Source: Firm-08 sp045541535 (GTDB lineage: Bacteria > Bacillota > Clostridia > Oscillospirales > QAKW01). Taken from it: a stretch of 64,000 nucleotides of DNA. Location: assembly GCA_045541535.1 (NCBI GenBank), contig JAZQJG010000011.1, forward strand, positions 1 to 64,000, read 5' to 3'. The notes under the pieces are model-generated. The model made no database searches, was not told the DNA's origin, and saw only the letters and a list, made by a program, of their open reading frames with translations. The position numbers and the translations under genes were made by a program. Each line of letters opens with the position of its first letter. Position 1 is the stretch's first letter. Of this stretch, positions 35,578-42,294 are shown piece by piece.

Positions 35578-36210
35578 TTAATAGCCCAGATTTTCCTTTA
35601 CAAGAATCACGGTGATGCGCTGGGGATCCATCTGGGGCCCGCTGACAAGATAATTGCGGCAGATACGTCTTTCCGAGGCGCAGCCGTCGGTCATGGTCGA
35701 ATCTTCTTTTAACAGACTGACACACTTGCCGTTCTCGGCACAATAGGTGGGACAATGCAAACGGGCGGCGTTGCGGGGTGCGGCGACGGTTTTTACTCTG
35801 TAAACGGCGGCGTCCAGATCGGGTACCAGCTTGTTGATGCCGGCAATAACGATCACTCTTTGGGGGCCATAGGCCAGCGCGCTGATCCGATTGCTGTTGC
35901 CATCCACGTTGTAGAGTTCCCCGTTTTCCGTAATGGCGTTACTACTGCTCAAAAAGAAATCGGCGCCGTAACCGGACAGATATACCTCTCTTGCATCGGC
36001 TACTGCCGTGCGGTCCAGATAGCGGTAGTTATGCTCTCTGAGCCAATGGGGGATACCACATTCCTCCAAGGTGACCGAGCCGCCGTGGGTAACACTGCTG
36101 CCTTCGGGCATCAGCTCTGCCAGCAGAGTCGTGACCTCTTGGCGATTTTCGGCGATCATCACCTGCATCCGATTGCGTTTTAAATTCTGAACGGTTTTAT
36201 CAAGATTCAT
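35578..36210 (-). CDS. LUD domain protein (lactate utilization LutC/DUF162-like)
   Basis: 210 residues resembling LutC/YkgG-type proteins. GSSVTHGGSVTLEECG lies near residues 37-52, GADFFLSSSNAITENGEL near 86-103, and a Cys-rich C-terminal stretch has CPTYC and later Cys residues. In LutABC the protein helps oxidise lactate, but the partner genes are absent, so the role here is open. ATG 36210 follows GGGAGGG, which is in a hairpin (36218-36254). The next gene downstream is rubrerythrin. Confidence 0.85.
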   Translation of the reverse strand: MNLDKTVQNLKRNRMQVMIAENRQEVTTLLAELMPEGSSVTHGGSVTLEECGIPHWLREHNYRYLDRTAVADAREVYLSGYGADFFLSSSNAITENGELYNVDGNSNRISALAYGPQRVIVIAGINKLVPDLDAAVYRVKTVAAPRNAARLHCPTYCAENGKCVSLLKEDSTMTDGCASERRICRNYLVSGPQMDPQRITVILVKENLGY

Positions 36211-36217
36211 AAATTAT

Positions 36218-36258
36218 CCCTCCCAACTTATTGTATCACAAAAAGTTGGGAGGGACAA
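36218..36258 (-). promoter_or_regulatory. SD-occluding hairpin with embedded promoter before the LUD gene
   Basis: A perfect 12-bp hairpin (36254-36243 with 36229-36218, 13-nt loop) hides the GGGAGGG of the LUD gene. A promoter straddles it: TTGTCC (36253-36258), 17 nt, TACAAT (36230-36235). The anti-SD arm lies between -35 and -10, so RNA from this promoter lacks it. Only read-through RNA from spoIID-spoIIQ would fold the hairpin. Confidence 0.7.
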
Positions 36259-36261
36259 GAA

Positions 36262-36933
36262 TTATTTATCATAAAGGGTAAGAGGATCAATGGGCTTTCC
36301 GTCCGAGGTGACCTCAAAATGCAGATGGGGCTCCTGAGCAATTTCAATGATGGCGGTTTTGCCTACTTTGCCGACAGTGTCGCCACAGGAGATAAGCTGA
36401 TCCTTTTTCAAGGAAACCGACTTGTCAAGGTTGGCATAAATGCTGACGTTGCCGTCGGGGTGACGAATGCTGACGGTAACACCCATCAGATCATCGGTTT
36501 CAATTTTTTCCACCACGCCGTCGTTGATGGCCTTGACTTCGGTGCCCAGCGCCACGGTATAATCAATGCCCGTGTGGGTGCGCCAATCGGCCAGCGTTTT
36601 GGAATATACGGGTGTGTCTCCACTAAATCCTACGTCAATGGTTCCATCCACCGGCAAAATATAATCCTTGGTCTGGGTCGTGTTTTCGGGCTGTTTGGTG
36701 GGTTTTGACGCACTCTCGGCTTGGGGATCGGTGACGTCATCCTGGGGAATTACGGCGTCCTGCGCATCCAGCATATTTTGCTCGGGTAGGGCAGTGTCAT
36801 CCCAAACGTTTTGCGCTCTTTGATAAGAGATCAGCCCCACCGCGCCGACGGTGAGGATACATAGCGCTACCGCTATGTAATACTTTCTTTCTTTGATAAA
36901 TTGCATTACTTTTGTAAATTTGTTTGAATTCAT
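36262..36933 (-). CDS. spoIIQ: SpoIIQ-like M23 peptidase-domain protein
   Basis: 223 residues. A short cytoplasmic N-terminus and one membrane helix (about 18-38) are followed by a Gln/Pro/Thr-rich linker and a LytM (M23) domain from about residue 95. HTGIDY keeps the HxxxD zinc ligands and HLHFE is intact. The clostridial type thus appears catalytically competent, unlike B. subtilis SpoIIQ. SpoIIQ in the forespore membrane pairs with SpoIIIAH across the engulfing membranes. Its position 54 nt after spoIID supports the assignment. Confidence 0.88.
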   Translation of the reverse strand: MNSNKFTKVMQFIKERKYYIAVALCILTVGAVGLISYQRAQNVWDDTALPEQNMLDAQDAVIPQDDVTDPQAESASKPTKQPENTTQTKDYILPVDGTIDVGFSGDTPVYSKTLADWRTHTGIDYTVALGTEVKAINDGVVEKIETDDLMGVTVSIRHPDGNVSIYANLDKSVSLKKDQLISCGDTVGKVGKTAIIEIAQEPHLHFEVTSDGKPIDPLTLYDK

Positions 36934-36952
36934 AGCTGTATACCTCCGTCCT

Positions 36953-36982
36953 TATCTTTGCCGTCCTCGGTGGAAAATATTC
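36953..36982 (-). promoter_or_regulatory. candidate forespore (sigma F/G-type) promoter of spoIIQ
   Basis: Minus-strand GAATA (36978-36982), 15 nt, GGCAAAGATA (36953-36962) fits GYWTA-N15-GGNRANAMTW with one mismatch in each box. The start of transcription would fall almost at the ribosome binding site, which weakens the call. Confidence 0.4.
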
Positions 36983-36987
36983 GGAAC

Positions 36988-37956
36988 TTAAAAATTATAA
37001 TTTTGCAGTTCTACGCCTTTGTAATAATGTTGAAGAATTTCGGCATACGTTTTGCCTTGCTTTGCCAGTTCGTTGGCACCGTGTTGACTCATACCCACCT
37101 GATGGCCGTAACCGTGCACCGTAAATACTACCTTTGTATCATTTACCGAAACGGAAAAGGCTGTACTTCGCAGTTCAAAGGCTTGCCGTAGCTCCGTTCC
37201 CTTGATGGCTCTGCCGCATACCGTCACGCTGTCCACACTGCCCGCACTGCCCAGCAGTGGCTTTTCAAACCATTTTTTCGGATCGTCGCCCGGCGTCAAA
37301 TCCAACGACTCCAATCGTTTGCGTGTTTCCTGAATCGTATAAGATACGGTGGTTTCATACCCGGCAACGGCAGTGTCCACCGAACTGTCCACCGATACAA
37401 GATAGGGAATCGGAGTGCCCCAAACGTTCTCGGCCGATTCCGTTCTGCCGCTGGAAATGGCGTGAAACACGGCATTGATGATCTGCCCATCATAGGTAAT
37501 CACCTGTCCATATACTTGCTCTACGGCGGAGCGGATGTTGTCGTAATATTTGTCATACCAAGCGGTGCCCCACCGTTGTTTTGCTTCTTTGGGGGTAAGA
37601 TAACTTTTACAATGGGTATGATCGTCGCAAACGTAGGCTTGGGGATGTCCCGTCTCGGCATCGGGATATTTTTGCAGATATTCATAGCGGTACAACGTAT
37701 AACTGCAAGCCGCCACCGCCTGCGCCTTTAGGGCTTCTTTTTCAAAATTGGCCTGCATTTCCGCCGAAACTACACCGCATAAGTACTTCTTCAGCGGCAC
37801 CGTTTCCACCTGTCCGGTTTCGTGGCGCAGCAGGGTGATTTCAAAGGCTTCGCCGACCGGCGTTGGGTCGGGCTGCTTGTCCCTTCCGTTACAGAGATAG
37901 GGGACCATACAAAAACAAAGAATAAACAGCAAAGGATACCATTTCAGAAGTTTCAT
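36988..37956 (-). CDS. spoIID: stage II sporulation protein D
   Basis: Peptidoglycan lytic transglycosylase of the engulfment machinery, 322 residues. A membrane anchor lies at about 5-23, then VPLKKYLCGVVSAEM, LKAQAVAACSYTLY, a CDDHTHCKSY segment, SGRTESAENVWG, and a C-terminal GHQVGMSQHGANELA. These are the family blocks of SpoIID. AAAGGAG precedes ATG 37956. The partner gene spoIIQ follows. Confidence 0.96.
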   Translation of the reverse strand: MKLLKWYPLLFILCFCMVPYLCNGRDKQPDPTPVGEAFEITLLRHETGQVETVPLKKYLCGVVSAEMQANFEKEALKAQAVAACSYTLYRYEYLQKYPDAETGHPQAYVCDDHTHCKSYLTPKEAKQRWGTAWYDKYYDNIRSAVEQVYGQVITYDGQIINAVFHAISSGRTESAENVWGTPIPYLVSVDSSVDTAVAGYETTVSYTIQETRKRLESLDLTPGDDPKKWFEKPLLGSAGSVDSVTVCGRAIKGTELRQAFELRSTAFSVSVNDTKVVFTVHGYGHQVGMSQHGANELAKQGKTYAEILQHYYKGVELQNYNF

Positions 37957-37980
37957 TTTTTACACTCCTTTCTGCTAATG

Positions 37981-38008
37981 AATATGAAACAAGCCCTCCG
38001 AAAATGCC
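37981..38008 (-). promoter_or_regulatory. candidate sigma-E promoter of spoIID
   Basis: Minus-strand GGCATTTT (38001-38008), 14 nt, CATATT with T two bases further (37981-37986) resembles the sigma-E pattern KMATATT-N14-CATACANT. spoIID belongs to the sigma-E regulon in known spore formers. Confidence 0.55.
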
Positions 38009-38045
38009 AAAAGACCGTCAGCTGTTTTCCAGCCGGCGGTCTTTT
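38009..38045. terminator. hairpin with T-runs on both strands
   Basis: An 11-bp outer stem (38009-38019 with 38035-38045; one G-T), an A/C mismatch, a 4-bp inner stem and loop TTTTC. TTTTG follows on either strand. No annotated gene ends here. It could terminate an RNA coming from the structured element next to it. Confidence 0.5.
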
Positions 38046-38047
38046 GT

Positions 38048-38135
38048 CTGTATCAAAGAAAAAGTCATCCTCTTTGCCACCGATTCCAATTGCGACCCTT
38101 GGTCGGGAATCGGTGACGTATTTTCTTTGAAACAG
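38048..38135. repeat. long interrupted inverted repeat, unassigned structured element
   Basis: Three nested stems: 38048-38062 with 38121-38135 (15 bp, one A/A mismatch), 38078-38087 with 38106-38115 (10 bp), 38093-38097 with 38101-38105 (5 bp, loop CTT). The 5' side has a 15-nt internal bulge and a 5-nt bulge; the 3' side has 5 nt. No frame in it looks coding. It may be a small RNA, a regulatory leader or a miniature-element relic. Confidence 0.6.
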
Positions 38136-38390
38136 CGTTCTTTTTGTACAAAAATGATGGATGACAACGATAGTTTATCCTTGGGGTGAGGGATTATTCA
38201 TTTTTTCACCGATTTTTATATAAATTGCTGAAACCGTTGATGCTGTCAACCTGCAATTGATGGTCCTGTAAAAGCAAAAGAAAGGACTTTTTGCTGATTT
38301 GCGGGCGCTTTATGACAAAAAATAAATTCGGGAAAATAGACAATATTTCCTATGTGATTTTATGCAATTTACACAATTTCAAAAATACAC
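38136..38390. other. AT-rich intergenic stretch without recognisable content
   Basis: I see no credible gene here. A 7-bp hairpin around 38274-38296 is the only other structure noticed, and it is weak. Confidence 0.5.
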
Positions 38391-38419
38391 TTGCAGTATA
38401 TATTATATTATGTTATACT
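38391..38419 (+). promoter_or_regulatory. promoter of the lipoprotein gene
   Basis: TTGCAG (38391-38396), 17 nt, TATACT (38414-38419) in a very AT-rich setting. The 5' leader of about 50 nt ends in AGGAGGT. Confidence 0.7.
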
Positions 38420-38476
38420 TACAGTAGTATTTTATGAATTCCTGTTTGGTAGGCGTAACTTTTAGGAGGTATGTTT

Positions 38477-40354
38477 ATGAAGCGCAAAAGTTTTGTCGCT
38501 GCGGTTCTGTTGCTTGCAATGGTGATCGTACTGGCCGGTTGTAACTATGTCAGCCGTCCCGTCGGTGCCGGTAACAACGCTCAGGATAGCAGTAGCATGC
38601 TGGATGTTTTGATGGAGCAACCCACCAAAACCATTACCGAGCAAACGATTCTCATCGAGGAGCAGAAGCCCGCAGAGCCGAAGCCTGAGGAACCGACTCC
38701 CGAAGCACCTGAAGAGCCCGAGGAGCCCCAGGAGGAAACTCCCACTTCTCCCTTCCAGGTAACTGAGGACGTCTTCACTAAGATTGAGGAACTGCTGCAG
38801 CAGGTGGCCTCCAATATGGTTGACTCCACTTCCGCTACCGGTGTTTCCGACGAATTGATGAAGGGACGTACCGTTTACGTGTACACTCCCTATGATATCT
38901 CCGGTAAAGACGATACGATGATGAAGGCTGTGGCCAGCGATCTGAATATGACCGTTGTTGTTAACAAGCTGGATCTGGACGGCGCTCTGTATTCCGCTCA
39001 GGTTCGTAAGGCCGCCCTTTCCGATACCGAGGCCGACATTATGTTCGTTGATCAGAACATCTGGGGTGACATTCAGTATTACACCCAGCCGCTGACCAGC
39101 TTTGTAAACTTCGAGTTGGGCGATAAGCTCGGTACCTTCTACGGTGCAATGAGCGCTAACTACTCCATCTCCGATGCTTACTTTGCTTCCGAGCAGCAGT
39201 CCTGTGATTACTACGTAGCCGCCGGTATCGGCGCTCCCTATGTGCTGGCTTACAACAAGGACAATCTGGTCACCACCGGTAAGCTGGCCGCTCAGGAAGA
39301 TACCGTTAATGCAATGTCCTACAAGGAGGTTGCTCTGGCGGATCCCGTCAAGATGTACACTGACGGCACTTGGGGTCTGAAGGCAATGCAGCAGATGCTG
39401 ATCAACTCCACCCTTGACAAGCAGGTCGGTCTTGCTACCGTTCAGAACGTAAAGGCCAACACCGGTTGGTGGTTCGGCTGTGACAACGTTGCCGGCTTCA
39501 AGCTCAATATGTACAGCAAGGCAGCCACCCTTTCCAACGTTGACGATTATTACAGTGTCGCCGGTCTTTCCCGTCACACGCTGGATACCATCCAGGAGCT
39601 CTACTGGACCAATACCGGTAAGAACGATCTGAACGTTGCCGCCTTCGTTGCTGAAAACGAAAAAGATAAAGCCATTACCAAACTTTTTAATACATACATC
39701 GGTGCAGATCAGGCTTCCCAGTATGCCATGCTCGGTGTTGAGGCTCACGATCTGGCCGCCATTGCCGCTCAGGCAGGCGATGCCAAGTGGGACTTCGTTG
39801 GATATCCCTACGGTACCATTGCAGAGAACATTATCCGTTCCACCGAGCCCGATGAAAAGGGCAATTACCTCTACTCCAACGGTGAGGACGTTGTAACCAC
39901 CAGCACCGCCGGTTGGGCCAGCGGCTTTGCAGTGCTTGAGCGCTGTGCCAATCCCGCTATCGCCCTCCGCTTTGCAGAAGCCTACACCGTAGCCTGGCAG
40001 AAGGATTACGAGGGTGGCTTTATGGATCTGTTGACCGAAGAGCAACAGGCTCGTTATAAGGAAATGAAGACCAAGATGGGTGTTACCTTCTACACCTCCA
40101 TGATGTCTCACGTTTCCGAGTCTGCTCTGGCATTCCCCGGTGCTTCTTCCAAGGTCAGCTCCGCTGCCTTGAGCGGCACGGCAGAGTTTGCCGCCGCCCG
40201 TGAGCTGTTCACTCAGCCCATCTACAACAAGAACGTTGTTGCAGGCGCTTACGATCCTGTAAGCTCTCCCAAGTGGAGCTCTTTCTTCACCACCACCCGT
40301 GCTGACGGTATGGCCGGTGCTTATGAATTGGCCCGCGTAATGTTCAATTACTAA
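38477..40354 (+). CDS. lipoprotein with extracellular solute-binding-like domain
   Basis: 625 residues. A lipoprotein signal peptide ends at VLAGC with the lipidated Cys at residue 22. A Glu/Pro-rich linker follows (about residues 54-92), then a large domain with the look of family 1 extracellular solute-binding proteins (VYVYTPYD near 137, APYVLAYNKDNL, TDGTWGLKAMQQ). No ABC transporter gene is adjacent, so the binding role is inferred and the ligand is unknown. An ATG two codons earlier touches AGGAGGT, so ATG 38477 (7-nt spacing) is preferred. Codon choice is strongly biased to GGT, AAG and CTG, like the ribosomal genes, suggesting high expression. It is monocistronic with its own promoter and terminator. 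Confidence 0.75.
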   Translation: MKRKSFVAAVLLLAMVIVLAGCNYVSRPVGAGNNAQDSSSMLDVLMEQPTKTITEQTILIEEQKPAEPKPEEPTPEAPEEPEEPQEETPTSPFQVTEDVFTKIEELLQQVASNMVDSTSATGVSDELMKGRTVYVYTPYDISGKDDTMMKAVASDLNMTVVVNKLDLDGALYSAQVRKAALSDTEADIMFVDQNIWGDIQYYTQPLTSFVNFELGDKLGTFYGAMSANYSISDAYFASEQQSCDYYVAAGIGAPYVLAYNKDNLVTTGKLAAQEDTVNAMSYKEVALADPVKMYTDGTWGLKAMQQMLINSTLDKQVGLATVQNVKANTGWWFGCDNVAGFKLNMYSKAATLSNVDDYYSVAGLSRHTLDTIQELYWTNTGKNDLNVAAFVAENEKDKAITKLFNTYIGADQASQYAMLGVEAHDLAAIAAQAGDAKWDFVGYPYGTIAENIIRSTEPDEKGNYLYSNGEDVVTTSTAGWASGFAVLERCANPAIALRFAEAYTVAWQKDYEGGFMDLLTEEQQARYKEMKTKMGVTFYTSMMSHVSESALAFPGASSKVSSAALSGTAEFAAARELFTQPIYNKNVVAGAYDPVSSPKWSSFFTTTRADGMAGAYELARVMFNY

Positions 40355-40364
40355 ACTGAATTTG

Positions 40365-40405
40365 AGGGTGCAACCGCACAGGCGGTTGCACCCTTTATAT
40401 TATAT
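40365..40405 (+). terminator. terminator of the lipoprotein gene
   Basis: A perfect 13-bp stem (40365-40377 with 40382-40394), loop ACAG, followed by TTATATTATAT. Confidence 0.85.
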
Positions 40406-40446
40406 AAGGAAGAATAATGTCAAAATTTACAAAATGCAAATTCCCC

Positions 40447-40475
40447 TTGACAAATTTCTGCAAATAGACTATGAT
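40447..40475 (+). promoter_or_regulatory. promoter of metK
   Basis: TTGACA (40447-40452), 17 nt, TATGAT (40470-40475), upstream of the SAM riboswitch. Confidence 0.85.
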
Positions 40476-40494
40476 ATATAAAAATGAATAGTAA

Positions 40495-40628
40495 ATATCA
40501 AGAGTGACGGAGGGATCTGGCCCGATGAAGTCCGACAACCTGCCCGAAAGGTAAGGTGTCAAATCCAGCGGCGTGTGCCGGAAGATATGTTTTTTACGCT
40601 CCCGACATGCGCGGGAGCGTTTTTTTGT
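40495..40628 (+). promoter_or_regulatory. SAM-I (S-box) riboswitch of metK
   Basis: The aptamer (40495-40588) shows the conserved AGAGTGACGGAGGGA, CTGGCCCGATGAAGTCCG and CAACC segments, closed by P1 (ATATC 40495-40499 with GATAT 40584-40588). The terminator hairpin pairs 40596-40604 with 40612-40620 and is followed by T7. When SAM is plentiful the terminator forms and SAM synthetase is switched off. Confidence 0.96.
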
Positions 40629-40650
40629 GAATAGAAAAGGAGAGATATAA

Positions 40651-41841
40651 ATGGCAAGAAAATGGTTTTTTACTTCCGAATCGGTGACCGAAGGTCATCC
40701 CGATAAAATTTGTGACATGATTTCCGACGGCGTGTTGGATGCACTGTTGGCTCAGGATCCCTATGCCCGTGTAGCTTGTGAAACCACGGTGACCACCGGC
40801 TTGATTCATCTGATGGGGGAGATTTCTTCTACTGCGCAGGTGGATTTTGCTTCCATCGCCCGTGAAACAGTGCGCAAGATCGGTTACGATCGCGCAAAGT
40901 ACGGCTTTGACTGTGATACTTGCGCTGTGATGGTTTCCATTGATAAACAGAGTGAGGATATTGCTTTGGGCGTTGATAAGGCCTTTGAGGCAAAGGAGGG
41001 TGATTCCGATGCGGCCGCTTCCATCGGCGCCGGCGATCAGGGTATGATGTTCGGTTTTGCCTGTGACGAAACGGAAAGTCTGATGCCCCTGCCCATTGAT
41101 CTGGCTCACGCTCTTGCAAAACGGCTCACTGCCGTGCGCAAAGAGGGACTTTTGCCCTATCTTCGTCCCGATGGTAAAACCCAGGTGACGGTGGAATATG
41201 AGGATGATCAGGCAAAGCGGATTGAGGCTGTCGTCGTTTCCTCTCAGCACGATGCGGCTGTTTCTTTAGAGCAGATTCGCAAGGACGTCGTGGAGCAGGT
41301 GATTCGTGCCGTGATTCCCGCCAATCTGTTGGATGATAACACAAAGATCTACGTTAACCCCACCGGTAGATTTGTCGTGGGTGGCCCGCAGGGCGATAGC
41401 GGTCTGACCGGTAGAAAAATCATCGTGGATACCTACGGCGGTTATGGTCGTCACGGCGGTGGCGCTTTCAGCGGAAAGGATCCCACCAAGGTGGATCGCA
41501 GTGCCGCCTACGCCGCCCGTTATGTGGCAAAGAACATCGTTAAGGCGGGGCTCGCAAAGAAATGTGAGATTGAGCTTTCCTACGCCATCGGCGTGGCTAC
41601 ACCGCTCAGCGTTCTGGCTGACACCTTCGGTACCGCCACCGTTTCTCAAGACGTAATTGATCGTGTGATTGCCAAATTCTTTGATCTGCGTCCCCAGGCA
41701 ATTATTGAAAAGTTTGATTTGCGCCGCCCTATTTATCAACAAGTGGCCGCCTATGGTCATATGGGGCGTGAGGATCTGGATATGCCTTGGGAGCGTACCG
41801 ATCTGGCGGATGAAATTGCCGCATTTGTTAAAACTCTGTAA
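40651..41841 (+). CDS. metK: S-adenosylmethionine synthetase
   Basis: 396 residues. Makes SAM from methionine and ATP. SVTEGHPDKICDMISDG at the N-terminus, GAGDQGMMFG (ATP site) and the GGPQGDSGLTGRKI and GGGAFSGKDPTKVDRS loops are all conserved. ATG 40651 follows AAAGGAGA. Control is by the SAM-I riboswitch just upstream. Confidence 0.98.
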   Translation: MARKWFFTSESVTEGHPDKICDMISDGVLDALLAQDPYARVACETTVTTGLIHLMGEISSTAQVDFASIARETVRKIGYDRAKYGFDCDTCAVMVSIDKQSEDIALGVDKAFEAKEGDSDAAASIGAGDQGMMFGFACDETESLMPLPIDLAHALAKRLTAVRKEGLLPYLRPDGKTQVTVEYEDDQAKRIEAVVVSSQHDAAVSLEQIRKDVVEQVIRAVIPANLLDDNTKIYVNPTGRFVVGGPQGDSGLTGRKIIVDTYGGYGRHGGGAFSGKDPTKVDRSAAYAARYVAKNIVKAGLAKKCEIELSYAIGVATPLSVLADTFGTATVSQDVIDRVIAKFFDLRPQAIIEKFDLRRPIYQQVAAYGHMGREDLDMPWERTDLADEIAAFVKTL

Positions 41842-41849
41842 TCTGCACA

Positions 41850-41888
41850 AAATCACCTCTGGTACATATACTGTATCAGAGGTGATTT
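41850..41888 (+). promoter_or_regulatory. SD-occluding hairpin between metK and the small membrane gene
   Basis: A perfect 12-bp stem (41850-41861 with 41877-41888, 15-nt loop). Its 3' arm contains AGAGGTGA, the ribosome binding site of the next gene. A possible promoter lies across it: TGCACA (4 of 6), 17 nt, TATACT (41867-41872) in the loop. RNA from that promoter would begin near 41879 and lack the anti-SD arm. The hairpin may also terminate metK. Confidence 0.65.
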
Positions 41889-41891
41889 ATT

Positions 41892-42218
41892 ATGTTATGG
41901 ACGATCTTTTTGGTGGTCATTTCCTTCTTTGCCATCATTGGTCTGATGGAATTTATTATGTGTATTCTGGAAACGGTGGCAATGCGGGCGACCGATTCAT
42001 TGGAGGATGTGAGCATTACGGTGGATCTGCGGGGGAGGGAAGAGCATATTGAATTTTTGCTCAATTCACTGAGCGTTATGGCCGAGCGCATAGCGTTCAA
42101 AAACCTGACCACTCGTATTGTAATTCGGGATAGAGGGATCGACGAGGATACATATCGCCGCATTTGTAGCTATGCGGAGGAAAATCCTGTGATTTCTCTC
42201 ATTGAAAAAGACGAATAA
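41892..42218 (+). CDS. hypothetical small membrane protein
   Basis: 108 residues: one N-terminal membrane helix (about 2-27), then a soluble part with mixed charge and no motif I recognise. ATG 41892 lies 6 nt after AGAGGTGA. The gene sits between metK and recD2, on the same strand but with a hairpin on its upstream side and an AT-rich inverted repeat downstream, so it may be its own unit. Confidence 0.7.
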   Translation: MLWTIFLVVISFFAIIGLMEFIMCILETVAMRATDSLEDVSITVDLRGREEHIEFLLNSLSVMAERIAFKNLTTRIVIRDRGIDEDTYRRICSYAEENPVISLIEKDE

Positions 42219-42245
42219 GTATGATAAAATAATTGTATATATCAA

Positions 42246-42278
42246 AATAATAGTAAAGCCGGGCTTTGCTATTATTTA
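42246..42278 (+). terminator. AT-rich hairpin before recD2
   Basis: A 14-bp stem with one G-U (around 42246-42259 and 42265-42278) and a small GC core, loop CCGGG. The 3' arm is T-rich but no separate T-run follows. It could be a weak terminator of the small membrane gene. Confidence 0.4.
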
Positions 42279-42294
42279 AAAGGAGGGACAAACT

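Noticed and set aside
38004..38189. Short plus-strand frames in the spoIID/lipoprotein gap
   Set aside because: They run through perfect inverted repeats and lack a ribosome binding site.
38462..40111. 549-codon open frame antisense to the lipoprotein gene
   Set aside because: Low-complexity Gly/Val/Leu/His product mirrors the codon bias of the real gene.
42246..42278. Hairpin before recD2 as a fourth SD-gating case
   Set aside because: The AAGGAGG lies outside the stem, so the site is not masked.
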